From JBGOTP01 sp963717075 (GTDB taxonomy: Bacteria; Acidobacteriota; Vicinamibacteria; Vicinamibacterales; CAVVIG01): 64,000 nucleotides of DNA. A program made the position numbers and the translations under genes. The stretch is taken from contig CAVQVI010000034.1 in assembly GCA_963717075.1 (NCBI GenBank), positions 124,001-188,000 of the forward strand, read 5' to 3'. Positions 12,794 through 21,629 of this stretch are shown here, one piece after another. The notes beneath the pieces were generated by a model, which saw only the letters and a program-made list of their open reading frames with translations, made no database searches and was not told where the DNA came from. How positions within the stretch are numbered: position 1 is the first letter of the stretch; each line of letters opens with the position of its first letter.

Positions 12794-13150
12794 ATGATTC
12801 CCGGCGAATACGTTCTTGCTGACGGCGACATCGACATCAACGCCGGTCGAGCAACGGCACGGGTCGAGGTGACCAATCGCGGCGATCGGCCGATCCAGGT
12901 CGGTTCGCATTGTCATTTCTTCGAAGTGAATCGCTGGCTGGCCTTCGATCGCGCGAAGGCGTACGGCATGCGGCTGAACATCGCCGCCGGTACGGCCGTC
13001 CGCTTCGAGCCGGGCGATACGCGCGAGGTCGATCTGGTCGCGCTCGGCGGCACGCGCGAGGTCGTTGGCCTCAATCGGCTCGTTGAAGGGCCGCTGGACG
13101 ACGAACGACCCGGCACGCGCCCTCGAGCGTGTCGATCGTTTGTGCCATGA
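12794..13150 (+). CDS. ureB: Urease beta subunit, possible frameshift at its C-terminus
   Basis: Starts at ATG 12794 with MIPGEYVLADGDIDINAG, the standard UreB N-terminus. It contains VGSHCHFFEVNRWLAFDRAKAYGMRLNI and AAGTAVRFEPGDTREVDLV. The frame ends at 13150 as GTRPRACRSFVP. Reading one base differently from about 13100 gives NDPARALERVDRLCHDTKTDASF, which is more like a real tail, so an indel in the last 20 codons is likely. The protein would be about 118 residues either way. Works with UreA and UreC in the urease trimer. Confidence 0.9.
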   Translation: MIPGEYVLADGDIDINAGRATARVEVTNRGDRPIQVGSHCHFFEVNRWLAFDRAKAYGMRLNIAAGTAVRFEPGDTREVDLVALGGTREVVGLNRLVEGPLDDERPGTRPRACRSFVP

Positions 13151-13218
13151 CACGAAGACCGATGCTTCATTCTCGAGATGCGTGTCGTGACCTCGTGGCG
13201 TCGTGATGGTGTTGAACA

Positions 13219-14932
13219 ATGAAAATCAATCGCCGCACGTACGCCGATCACTACGGTCCGACGACCGGCGATCGCATTCGCCTCGCCGACACCGACCTGA
13301 TCATCCGGATCGAGCGCGACGCTGCGACCGTACGGTGACGAAGCGAAGTTCGGCGGCGGGAAGGTCATTCGCGACGGGATGGGGCAGTCGCCGCGCGTGA
13401 CGCGTGCAGCCGGTGCGCCTGACCTCGTGATCACGTCGGCGGTCATCGTCGACAGCACCGGCATCTACAAGGCGGACGTCGGCGTGCGCGACGGCCGCAT
13501 CTCCGCGATCGGCAAGGCCGGCAATCCGGCGATCATGGACGGCGTCACGCCGGGCCTGGAGATCGGCGCTTCGACGGAGATTCTGGCTGGCGAAGGCCAG
13601 ATCCTGACGGCGGGCGGGCATCGACTCGCACGTCCACTTCATCTCGCCGAATCAGATTCCCGATGCGTTCCATTCCGGACTGACGACGCTCATTGGTGGC
13701 GGCACCGGCCCGGCGACCGGGCACGAACGCGACGACGTGCACGCCCGGCGCGTGGAACATCCGCCGGATGTACGAAGCCGTCGCAGGGGTTTCCGCTGAA
13801 TTTCGGCTTTCTCGGCAAGGGCAACGCTTCGACCGCGCGAGCCGCTGCGCGAACAGATTCGGGCCGGCGCGATCGGTCTGAAGCTGCACGAGGACTGGGG
13901 CACGACGCCGGCCGCGATCGATCAGTGCCTGACGGTGGCCGAGGAATTCGACGTCCAGGTGGCCATTCACACCGATACGCTGAACGAAGCCGGATTCGTC
14001 GAGGACACGATTGCCGCGATCGACGGCCGGACGATTCACACCTATCACACCGAAGGCGCCGGCGGCGGCCATGCGCCGGACATCATCCGGCTGTGCGGTG
14101 AGCCCAACGTGCTCCCGTCGTCCACGAATCCGACGATGCCGTTCACGCGGAATACGCTGGACGAGCATCTCGACATGCTGATGGTGTGTCATCACCTGTC
14201 GCCGAAGGTGCCGGAGGATGTCGCGTTCGCCGATTCGCGGATTCGGCCCGAGACGATTGCCGCCGAAGACGTGCTCCACGACCTCGGCGCGATCAGCATG
14301 ATGTCGTCCGACTCGCAGGCCATGGGACGGATCGGCGAAGTGATCTGCCGGACGTGGCAGACGGCCGACAAGATGAAGCGGCAGCGCGGTCCGCTGCCGG
14401 GCGACTCCGCCGACGACGACAACCTCCGCGTGCGGCGCTACGTCGCCAAGTACACGATCAATCCGGCGATCGCGCACGGCATTTCAGCGGAAGTCGGTTC
14501 GCATCGAGGTCGGAAAGCTGGCGGATCTCGTGCTCTGGAAGCCGGCATTTTTCGGCGTCAAGCCGGAGATCGATTATCAAAGGCGGCTTCATCGCCGGCG
14601 CGATGATGGGCGACGGCAATGCGTCGATTCCCACGCCGCAACCGGTGGTCGCCGGATCGATGTTCGGCGGCTTTGGCGCGGCGCTCGACTCGTGCAGCGT
14701 GCACTTCGTCAGTCAGGCGGGCTTGAACGGGGGCGCGCTCGACGGCCTGTCCCGTCGTCCGGTCGCGGTGAAGCACTGCCGCCGGATCGGCAAACGTGAC
14801 CTCGTGCTCAACGACGCGCTGCCGCGCATCGAGGTGGACGCCGACAGCTACGAAGTCCGCGCCGATGGTCAGCGCCTGACCAGCGATCCGGTGGATGTGC
14901 TCCCGCTGGCTCAGCGGTACTTTCTGTTCTGA
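13219..14932 (+). pseudogene. ureC: Urease alpha (catalytic) subunit, interrupted by about seven frameshifts
   Basis: Begins MKINRRTYADHYGPTTGDRIRLADTD at ATG 13219 and ends PVDVLPLAQRYFLF at 14932. Active-site parts are present in pieces: GIDSHVHFISPNQ, the carbamylated-lysine segment GAIGLKLHEDWGTTP, HTDTLNEAGF, HTEGAGGGHAPDI, and the flap MVCHHLS. Frame changes are needed near 13330, 13615, 13719, 13789, 13840, 14505 and 14575; a stop at 13336-13338 follows the first. Stitched, the product is a complete UreC of normal length (about 570 residues) with every catalytic segment retained. That argues for consensus errors rather than long-standing loss of function. The central stretch 13845-14500 is uninterrupted. 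Confidence 0.92.
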
Positions 14933-14989
14933 GTGTTCTAGAGGTGCCTGGCATCTCGGGAACGCCTGGAACCTCGAGGCCTCGATCCC

Positions 14990-15497
14990 TTGCTTCATGT
15001 CTTCAAGTCCCTTCCCGTTGTCCACGAGATACACCGCTCCGACGCATTGCCCGAGCGCGCTCGCACGTACGGGCGCGACACAATTACACTGGGATGGGAA
15101 GAGCGCCTCAGAGCGCGTGGCCGCCGGCGATCCGACGGAGGCCTCGAGTTTGGCACGACGCTGCCGCGCGGCACGACGCTGCGCGCCGGCGACTGCCTCG
15201 TTCTCGACGAACGCTGCGATCGTCGTGACGGTAGTCGAACGCCTGGAACCCGTGTTCGTCGTCGAGCCGCCCACGGCCGCAGAGTGGGGACTGTTCGCGT
15301 ACTGCATCGGCAACAGCCATCAGCCGCTGATGCTTACCACCACGGCGATCGTGTGTCCCGATGTTCCCGGCATGGAACATGTCTTGGCGTACCACGGCAT
15401 TCCATTCTCGCGATCGACCCGCGCCTTCACGCCCGTGAGTCTCGGCGGGGAACTCTTCGTCGCCGGGCATCAGCACAATCCGGAGCGGGTCCGATGA
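14990..15497 (+). CDS. ureE: Urease accessory nickel chaperone UreE, one frameshift
   Basis: TTG at 14990 opens LHVFKSLPVVHEIHRSDALPERARTYGRD, followed by LEFGTTLPRGTTLRAGDCLVLDE. Near 15210 the frame changes and continues NAAIVVTVVERLEPVFVV to GNSHQPLM and LGGELFVAGHQHNPERVR at 15497. Both UreE domains (peptide-binding and metallochaperone) are present, but the His-rich C-terminal tail of some UreE proteins is absent. It overlaps ureF by four bases (ATGA). Delivers nickel to the UreABC apoenzyme through UreG. Confidence 0.85.
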
Positions 15498-16166
15498 CCG
15501 GAGCTTCATTGCTCGCCCTGCTGCACCTGTGCGACAGCCTGTTCCCGCTCGGCGGATTCGCCCATTCCGACGGACTGGAGGCCGCGACCGCGGCCGGGGC
15601 GATCGCCACCGGCGACGATCTTCGATGGTGGATGGACGCGTGTCTTGTCGAGAACCTGGGTCGATCGGAAGGACCGGCCGTGCAGCCTCGCGTGGAAGGC
15701 GTTCATCGACCGGCGCATCGACGCGCTCTGGCCGCTCGACGCCGATGTTTACGCGCTCAGGCCGTCGTCGACGGCGCGGCAGGCGAGTCGCGCGATGGGG
15801 ACCCGGCTCGTGAAGACCTGGGGACAGATTCGACCGGACACCGAGCCTTGCTGAGAGCTGGGCGACCGGATGCTCACGCTCCCGGTTGCCTTCGGCGTGG
15901 TGTGCGCCTCCGCGGATATCGATGAACGCGCGGCGCTCGAGGCCTATTTCTATACCAGGCTCGCGGCGACCATTTCGTGCGCGATGCGCCTCATGCCGAT
16001 CGGACAGCACGAGGCGCACTTGCGACTGGCCGACGCCCTTGCTCGCGTTCCCAGCCTCGTCGATGGTGTGCTCGCGCGCGGCGAGCAACCCGCTGCCTTT
16101 CTTCCGGCCCTCGATCTTGCGGCCATGAATCAGCAGTACGTACATTCGCGGTTGTTCCGGTCATGA
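15494..16166 (+). CDS. ureF: Urease accessory protein UreF, frameshift and in-frame stop
   Basis: ATG at 15494 opens a typical UreF N-terminus (LLALLHLCDSLFPLGGFAHSDGLEAAT). Near 15683 the frame changes to SLAWKAFIDRRIDALWPLDADVYAL. This second frame has a TGA at 15852-15854, then resumes LTLPVAFGVVCASADIDERAALEAYFYTRLA to the stop at 16164-16166. UreF forms the UreD-UreF-UreG activation complex. At least two sequence defects are needed to explain the reading; the rest is well conserved. The final TGA overlaps the ATG proposed for ureG. Confidence 0.83.
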
Positions 16167-16778
16167 CGCACGCGTGGAGCCGTTCGGCTTGGTGTTGGCG
16201 GGCCTGTGGGTTCCGGCAAGACCGCGCTCGTGGACGCGTTGTGCAAGCGGATGCGCGATCGGTATCAGCTCGGCGTCGTGACGAACGACATCTTCACCCG
16301 CGAAGACATGGAGTTCCTCGTTCACAGCGAGGCGCTTCCGGCGGACCGCATCATCGGTGTGCAGACCGGCGGCTGCCCGCATACGGCGATTCGAGAAGAC
16401 GCATCGATGAATTTCGACGCGCTCGATGACATGGCCAGACGTCATCCCGCGCTCGATCTGATTTTTCTCGAGAGCGGCGGCGACAACCTGGCTGCGAGCT
16501 TCAGTCCGGAGCTCGTGGACGCGGCAATCTACGTGATCGACGTGTCAGGCGGAGACAAGATCCCCCGCAAGGGCGGCCCCGGCGTGACCAGGTCCGATCT
16601 GCTCGTCATCAACAAGATCGACCTTGCGCCGCTCGTCGGTGCGAGCCTCGAGGTGATGGCGCGCGACTCGCGGGCGGGTCGGGGCGATCGGCCGTTCGTC
16701 TTCACCAACCTCAAAGCCGGCGAGGGCCTTGACGAAGTGGTCACGTGGATTGAGCGCGAGCTGCTGTTTGACCGTTGA
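16163..16778 (+). CDS. ureG: Urease accessory GTPase UreG, frameshift before the P-loop
   Basis: The SIMIBI-class GTPase drives nickel insertion. The main frame gives LGVGGPVGSGKTALVDAL (P-loop), TNDIFTREDMEFLV, the metal-binding CPH in QTGGCPHTAIREDASMN, DLIFLESGGDNLAASFSPEL and NKIDLAPLVG. The natural ATG at 16163 (overlapping the ureF stop) reads MTHAWSRS in another frame. A single indel between about 16175 and 16188 joins it to the P-loop frame. A GTG at 16206 is open but would cut the P-loop and is not credible as the start. Confidence 0.87.
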
Positions 16779-17718
16779 TCTCGGACGCGACCGTCGACAG
16801 GCCACCGATGTTGGCCGCCTTGCGCGGCTCGAGCTCGTCTTTGCGCGTCGCGGCGGGCGCACAGTGCTCGCCGATCAGTACGCGGAGCCGCCGTTTCGAG
16901 TCGGCCGGTGCTTTCCTGAAGGCGACGGCCTGCACATGATTCTCGCCTCGTCCGCGCCGGGCGTCTTTGCCGGCGACTCCTTCGAACAGGTCATTCGGCT
17001 CGAGCGCGGCGCCCGCGTCCGGCTCACGTCCCAGTCGGCGCTTCAGATTCATCCGTCGGCTGCCCGTGACCCCAGCAGTGCGCAGCCTTCGTCTTCGCGT
17101 CTCGCGGCGGCTGATCATGCCGCACTCCTCAGTTCCTATCACGTGGCCGATGCGGCGACGCTTCACTGCCATTGGGATCCGTTGATTCCGTTTGCGAACG
17201 CTCGATTCCGCCAACGCATCGACGTGCGCCTCGCGGAAAGCGCGCGTCTCTACTGGAGTGATGCGTTCATGTGCGGGCGTGCCCTCGCCCCTCGGCAGGT
17301 GCAAGCCGTGCGCGATGCACGCAGCACTCTTGACGCCCTGGCGGCTTGCGGATCCGTCGATGCCAACGCGGGAACCGAGCAGTGGGCGTTTGCGTCCCTC
17401 GCCCACGAGTTCCTGGTCACGCGAGGAGAGACGCTCGAGTATCTGGAGCGGTATCGACTGGTTCCCGAAGAGGGAAGGGTTGCACATCGGTGGGTTGGTG
17501 GGGACGCGTGCTACTTCGGGACGACGTTGATGAGCGGGTCGACGGTCGACGCCGCCAAGGTTGAGCGTCTGCACGAGGATCTGGCGGGCATTGACGGCGT
17601 CCGCGCTGCTGTCGATGCGATCGATCGGAAGTTGTTCGTCGCGCGCCTCATGTCGAGGACTGGTCCGCCCTTCCATGACGCGCGCAAGCACCTCTGTTGT
17701 CGTCTGCCGCAGCCCTGA
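16768..17718 (+). CDS. ureD: Urease accessory protein UreD
   Basis: TTG at 16768 overlaps the end of ureG by 11 bases and gives a 316-residue protein starting LTVDLGRDRRQATDVGRLARLELVF. UreD features are clear: GRTVLADQYAEPPFRVGRCFPEG, LASSAPGVFAGDSFEQVIRLERGARVRLTSQSALQIHPS, and YWSDAFMCGR. It acts as a scaffold with UreF and UreG on apo-urease. The frame is intact. Placing ureD last (ureABCEFGD) is a known alternative to the ureD-first order. No nickel transporter follows directly. Confidence 0.88.
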   Translation: MTVDLGRDRRQATDVGRLARLELVFARRGGRTVLADQYAEPPFRVGRCFPEGDGLHMILASSAPGVFAGDSFEQVIRLERGARVRLTSQSALQIHPSAARDPSSAQPSSSRLAAADHAALLSSYHVADAATLHCHWDPLIPFANARFRQRIDVRLAESARLYWSDAFMCGRALAPRQVQAVRDARSTLDALAACGSVDANAGTEQWAFASLAHEFLVTRGETLEYLERYRLVPEEGRVAHRWVGGDACYFGTTLMSGSTVDAAKVERLHEDLAGIDGVRAAVDAIDRKLFVARLMSRTGPPFHDARKHLCCRLPQP

Positions 17719-17920
17719 ACCATGCTGAGGTCTGCTGGGCCACGTGGCGTTCGAGTCGTAGTTGAGGATTGACTGCGATTGGCCCTTGTGGCGGCAGCGG
17801 ACAAGCCAAGGTCGAAGCGCTCGCGAAAGATCAGACTGCCAGCGTCGCCGACAAGGCGACGTTAAAAAAATGTCGATCTAGCGATGATCAAGTCGACCGA
17901 CCTCCCAAGGAGCCATCAAA
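17719..17920. other. Spacer after the urease operon
   Basis: About 200 bp without a gene. An A7 run (17864-17870) after a GC-rich stretch could belong to a weak terminator, and AAGGAG before 17921 is the ribosome site of the next gene. Nothing else recognised. Confidence 0.4.
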
Positions 17921-19414
17921 ATGAAGCGACCAGTGCTCCGGGCTACAGCCTGTACTGCGAGCTTGCTCTTTTCTGTGTCTGCGGCCGCCCAGCAGACCGC
18001 TCCGAGCGCATCTTCCTCCCAAGTCTTCGGTCCCGCCGCAATGGCTCGCGCGGTCTGGCCGGCGTTCGGACCCGCGGACGCGCCACGCTCTGACGCGGCG
18101 AAACCGGACAGCGACGCGGGCCGGGCGTGTCCAGGATGTCCGGTCAGGCGCCTGATGCGGCCCTACTTCGAAGCGACCGCGATCAACTTCATGTACAACG
18201 GGATCAACCATCTGCGCGGGCACGAGACCGCCAACATCGGACCCAAATCGATCTATCGCAACCTGCGGGACGGATTCGAGTGGGACGACAACCCGTGGGG
18301 CGTCAATCAGATCGGCCACCCGTACCAGGGCAGCAACTACTTCACAGCCGGCCGCGGGCACGGGCTGTCGTTCTGGGAATCAACCGCGGTCGCGGCGTTC
18401 GGCAGCTCGACGTGGGAGTTCATCTTTGAGAACAATCGGGCGTCGCTGAACGATCTCATCAACACCACGATCGGCGGCATCGCGCTTGGCGAGGTCATGC
18501 ACCGCGTCGCCTGGCTCGTCCGCAACCCGATGGCGGACAAGGGGCGCACCCGAAAAGAGATCATCGCCACGGTCATCGATCCGTTTGGCGGGCTCGCGCG
18601 GATGACCTCAGGAGACTCGAAACGCGTCGTCCCGAAGCCGCCGGACATGATTCCATCTTCGGTCAAGACCCGCGGCGGCGCCGGCGTGATGTGGCAGGGC
18701 CGGACTGTTCACGAAGCGGAGTCAACGGTACGCCCGTTCCTGCAGATCGAGATGGACTACGGCGACGTTCGCACGGGCCGCAGCAAGGTTCCTTTTGGCG
18801 CGTTTGGGCTGGGGTTCACCGCGGGAGGTGGAAGTCCTGTTTCAGAGGTGGCGGTCCGTGGCCGGTTCTTCGGCCGTCCGTTGGGTGATGGCGGACAGGC
18901 TCAGCTCTCGGTGTTTCAGACCTTCGACTATTCGACAAACCTGGCGTACTCCTTCGGCGGCCAGGGAGTCGAGGTCGAAGTCGCGATGGCGCACCGGATG
19001 TCCCGCGGGACGTCGCTCTGGATGGCCGCGACCGGAGGCTCGACGTTCCTGGGCGCGGTCGATTCATTGGTCCCACCGCCGGCTCCCGACACGCTGGATC
19101 CGGAACTAGTCGCGCGACGCACCTACGACTACGGCCCGACCTTGCGCTTTGGCGGCGCTCTGGAACTGCAGCGAAACGGCGCCGCCGTCATGCGCCTGAC
19201 GTATCAGGGCTACCAGCTCAGCGTGGTGGACGGCACCCGGGCGTTCCATGTCCTGCAGACCACGCATCTCGACATTCGCGTGCCGCTCGTGCGCGCATTC
19301 GAGTTCGGCATGTCCGGCGAGTACTTCTTCCGCAAGGCGTACTTCTGGCCGCAAGGCAATCGCATCGCCGATTCGTGGCAGTTCCGGACCTTTGCGGCGT
19401 GGAGTCAACGATGA
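17921..19414 (+). CDS. DUF3943-domain outer-membrane-associated protein
   Basis: This 497-residue protein has a signal peptide (MKRPVLRATACTASLLFSVSAAAQQ) and starts at ATG 17921 with AAGGAG upstream. The region NQIGHPYQGSNYFTAGRGHGLSFWES followed by STWEFIFEN matches DUF3943. The C-terminal half reads as alternating amphipathic strands ending FRTFAAWSQR, consistent with a beta-barrel. Function is unknown; the family is exported and probably outer-membrane linked. The next gene overlaps its stop by four bases, so the two are co-translated. Confidence 0.75.
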   Translation: MKRPVLRATACTASLLFSVSAAAQQTAPSASSSQVFGPAAMARAVWPAFGPADAPRSDAAKPDSDAGRACPGCPVRRLMRPYFEATAINFMYNGINHLRGHETANIGPKSIYRNLRDGFEWDDNPWGVNQIGHPYQGSNYFTAGRGHGLSFWESTAVAAFGSSTWEFIFENNRASLNDLINTTIGGIALGEVMHRVAWLVRNPMADKGRTRKEIIATVIDPFGGLARMTSGDSKRVVPKPPDMIPSSVKTRGGAGVMWQGRTVHEAESTVRPFLQIEMDYGDVRTGRSKVPFGAFGLGFTAGGGSPVSEVAVRGRFFGRPLGDGGQAQLSVFQTFDYSTNLAYSFGGQGVEVEVAMAHRMSRGTSLWMAATGGSTFLGAVDSLVPPPAPDTLDPELVARRTYDYGPTLRFGGALELQRNGAAVMRLTYQGYQLSVVDGTRAFHVLQTTHLDIRVPLVRAFEFGMSGEYFFRKAYFWPQGNRIADSWQFRTFAAWSQR

Positions 19415-20079
19415 CTGTTCAGCGCCTGATCGGCGCTGTTCTGGTCGGCGTAGTGCTCCAACTCGGGAGTCCCGCTCGCGCGCAGGCGCAAACAGCGGAA
19501 ACGCCGGCCCAGACGGCGCCGGCGAAGACGGCTCCCGTCCCGCTCGCGCCGGCGGTTGGATCGAAGTGGTGGATCGTCGGCGGGGGTGGATTCTCGATGG
19601 CGAGGGCGGGCTGCGCCACCTGCGACCGGGCCGGCGTGTTCACGAACAGCAAGAGTCTCTTCATCGACGTCGGCGGGCGCGTAAATCCGCGCGTGGACGT
19701 CGGCGGCGAGGTCATGTTCGTCAGCGCGCGGATCGAAGAAGAGGATCCGATTCGTACGACGTTCATCCTCGGCATCGCGCAGTTCCGGCCGTGGGTCGAT
19801 CGCGGCCTCTACCTGCGCGCGGGGATGGGTCTCGCCTTCGCCGGCAACGGCCTGTACAGTCCCTTCGGCCCGGCGCTCGCGCCCCCCTACAGCACGAATG
19901 CTCTTGGGGTCACATATGGAATCGGCTGGATCTTCAGGCGCGACCGCCGCTGCGCCATTCAGGCTGCCTTCTCGCACCACATCGCAGCGCTGGGCGAACT
20001 CTCAGCCGTCAGTGGCCAGACGGTCAAGAACGTGGTCGGCAACTACTGGACGTCGGGTGTGGCAATAGCGATCAGGTGA
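19411..20079 (+). CDS. Small outer-membrane beta-barrel protein
   Basis: This 222-residue protein starts at ATG 19411 inside the DUF3943 stop (ATGA). A signal peptide (MTVQRLIGAVLVGVVLQLGSPARAQAQ) is followed by a Pro/Ala-rich linker and strand-like segments such as KWWIVGGGGFSMARAG, GGEVMFVSARI and LYLRAGMGLAFAG, ending SHHIAALGELSAVSG and WTSGVAIAIR. This is an OmpA/OmpW-style eight-strand barrel pattern. Tight coupling suggests it works with the DUF3943 protein. Confidence 0.65.
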   Translation: MTVQRLIGAVLVGVVLQLGSPARAQAQTAETPAQTAPAKTAPVPLAPAVGSKWWIVGGGGFSMARAGCATCDRAGVFTNSKSLFIDVGGRVNPRVDVGGEVMFVSARIEEEDPIRTTFILGIAQFRPWVDRGLYLRAGMGLAFAGNGLYSPFGPALAPPYSTNALGVTYGIGWIFRRDRRCAIQAAFSHHIAALGELSAVSGQTVKNVVGNYWTSGVAIAIR

Positions 20080-20116
20080 CGACAAGTAACGGCGGGTGAC
20101 GACGGGCTTGCGCGCT

Positions 20117-21061
20117 TTATTTGCTACCGGCGGCCAGTTGCTTTGGATTTATGTAGAGACTGCCGTCAGGCAGACCCGACAGTGGAGAGGCATCGGCCGC
20201 GGGGCACGTCATCGCGCGCTTCGTCAGCGCGGATGCAACCTGCTTTGCGAGGCCCGGTTGAAACTCTGAACAGTTGACACCTTCGTCCCACGCGTCGTTG
20301 ACGTAGTCCGCAAACGTGAACGGCCGCCGCGGGACGAACCTGCCCGATGTCGCATCGCGGGCGACCAGGGATGCCGGCCGGCCGAGCGACGAAATGTCAC
20401 TCCAGAACCTGTACCCCGAATAGCCGGCGGCAAGATCGCTGTACGCGAGCACGCCGGTGAGCGACCAGCCTTTCAGCCCGTATTCGTTCCAGCGAAACTG
20501 ACGGCCAGGCGGACCGAGTTCCTTTCGCATGACGGCCGCAATGCTGCCGCCCGGCTCCCGCGCCCCCTTCCAATGCGACAGCCCTTCGCGAATGAAGTGA
20601 TTGATCTTGTCGATGCCGATCAGGCGGCCGTTGACCCTGATTGAGTCCGCAATCAGGATGATGCGCCCGGTGAACGGAAACAGCCACGGTTGGTTGTACG
20701 GCCGCGCGCCGTAGATCGAGTCGCCGAATCCGATCCGGCAGCGATCGACATCCGTGTGCTCGCCGATCCAGCGCTCGAAGCGGGAATGCGGAATGCCTGT
20801 CAGTGGATGGCGATATGCACCGCCGACGTCTGCCTGCAGCTCGCGCACGAGGCAGGCTTCGTCACAACGTCCGCCGCTGCTGTTGACGCGCGCCAGGGTT
20901 GTCTGGATCCTGGCGTTCATGATGGCGTCGAGCGCACCCAGTGAGTCGCGCAGAACCCGCAAGCGGCAGGTGAAGTTGTCGGCCTCGTCGGCGAGGGCCG
21001 GTCCGGGAAGCGCGACCATGACAGCCAGACACAAACTAGTGCAAAGAGGTCGGAGGGCCAC
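20117..21061 (-). CDS. Exported protein of unknown function
   Basis: The frame is open to 21199. GTG at 21061 gives a convincing signal peptide (LRPLCTSLCLAVMVALPGPALADEADN) and about 314 residues, so it is preferred, although no ribosome site is visible. The mature protein has cysteine pairs (CDEACLVREL, DRCRIGF, NCSEF) and segments FPFTGRIILIADSIRVNGRLIGIDKINHFIREGLSHW and GGSIAAVM. The ID-KINHF-x-E-GLSHW segment looks like a metal- or membrane-proximal helix, but I do not recognise the family. Convergent with the outer-membrane gene upstream and divergent from the HupE-like remnant. Confidence 0.6.
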   Translation of the reverse strand: MALRPLCTSLCLAVMVALPGPALADEADNFTCRLRVLRDSLGALDAIMNARIQTTLARVNSSGGRCDEACLVRELQADVGGAYRHPLTGIPHSRFERWIGEHTDVDRCRIGFGDSIYGARPYNQPWLFPFTGRIILIADSIRVNGRLIGIDKINHFIREGLSHWKGAREPGGSIAAVMRKELGPPGRQFRWNEYGLKGWSLTGVLAYSDLAAGYSGYRFWSDISSLGRPASLVARDATSGRFVPRRPFTFADYVNDAWDEGVNCSEFQPGLAKQVASALTKRAMTCPAADASPLSGLPDGSLYINPKQLAAGSK

Positions 21062-21130
21062 ACTAGGCAATGCGTCAAACAGGCGCAAAACGGCTCTTCC
21101 GTGAACCCGATCCCCGCTAATGCGGACTAA

Positions 21131-21603
21131 ATGCGCTTTCTCATGGCGTCGACGAGGAGAGCGCTCGTGCTGCAGGTGAGCGCATTCACACTCGCTCATT
21201 CATTGACGCTGGCGCTTGGCGTGTACGGCGCGGTCAGCCTTCCATCGCAGATTGTGAACCGCTGATCGCGGCATCGATCGCCTTCATCGCGCTGGAGAAC
21301 GTCTTCGCGAAGTCCGTGTCGAACTGGCGGCTCATTGTCGTGTTCGTGTTCGGCTTGCTGCACGGCCTTGGATTTGGCGCCATGGCGGACCTCGGCCCGT
21401 CGGGCGGTCATCTTGCGGCGTCGCTCGTCGGCTTCAACGCCGGCGTGGAACTGGGACAGCTCACCGTCATCGCCGCGGCCTCGCTCATCGTCAGGGCGCT
21501 GCGACTTCCCGTGGATGCCGAACGACAATTCGTTCTGCGGCCGGCCTCCGCGGCTATCGCCCTCACGGGCCTGTTCTGGGCGGTCGAGCGAACACTGCAG
21601 TAG
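21131..21603 (+). pseudogene. Broken HupE/UreJ-type membrane protein
   Basis: Conserved pieces LVLQVSAFTLAHSLTLALGVYGAVSLPSQIV and EPLIAASIAFIALENVFAKS, then FGLLHGLGFGAMADLG and FNAGVELGQLTVI, define a HupE/UreJ family protein (predicted nickel/cobalt transporter or accessory protein with HxxxxD-like and HGLGF helices). The frame breaks near 21252, where the first frame stops at a TGA. A TAA directly precedes ATG 21131, so the usual N-terminal helices are missing as well. It is likely a truncated remnant. HupE/UreJ proteins often sit beside urease genes, but this one is 3.4 kb past ureD. Confidence 0.75.
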
Positions 21604-21604
21604 T

Positions 21605-21625
21605 CGGCGGGCTTTTAGCCCGCCG
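21605..21625. terminator. Hairpin between convergent genes
   Basis: A perfect 9-bp stem CGGCGGGCT (21605-21613) and AGCCCGCCG (21617-21625) has a TTT loop. It sits between the stops of the HupE remnant (21603) and the oxidase gene (21630) and probably terminates both strands. Confidence 0.65.
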
Positions 21626-21629
21626 TCCG

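Noticed and set aside
13219..14932. Urease alpha as an old, decayed pseudogene
   Set aside because: All catalytic segments are intact between breaks and no in-frame stops accumulate outside the frameshifts, unlike aged pseudogenes.
16206..16778. ureG beginning at GTG 16206
   Set aside because: That start would remove the first residues of the P-loop (GGPVGSGKT), so the protein could not bind GTP; an upstream start plus an indel fits better.
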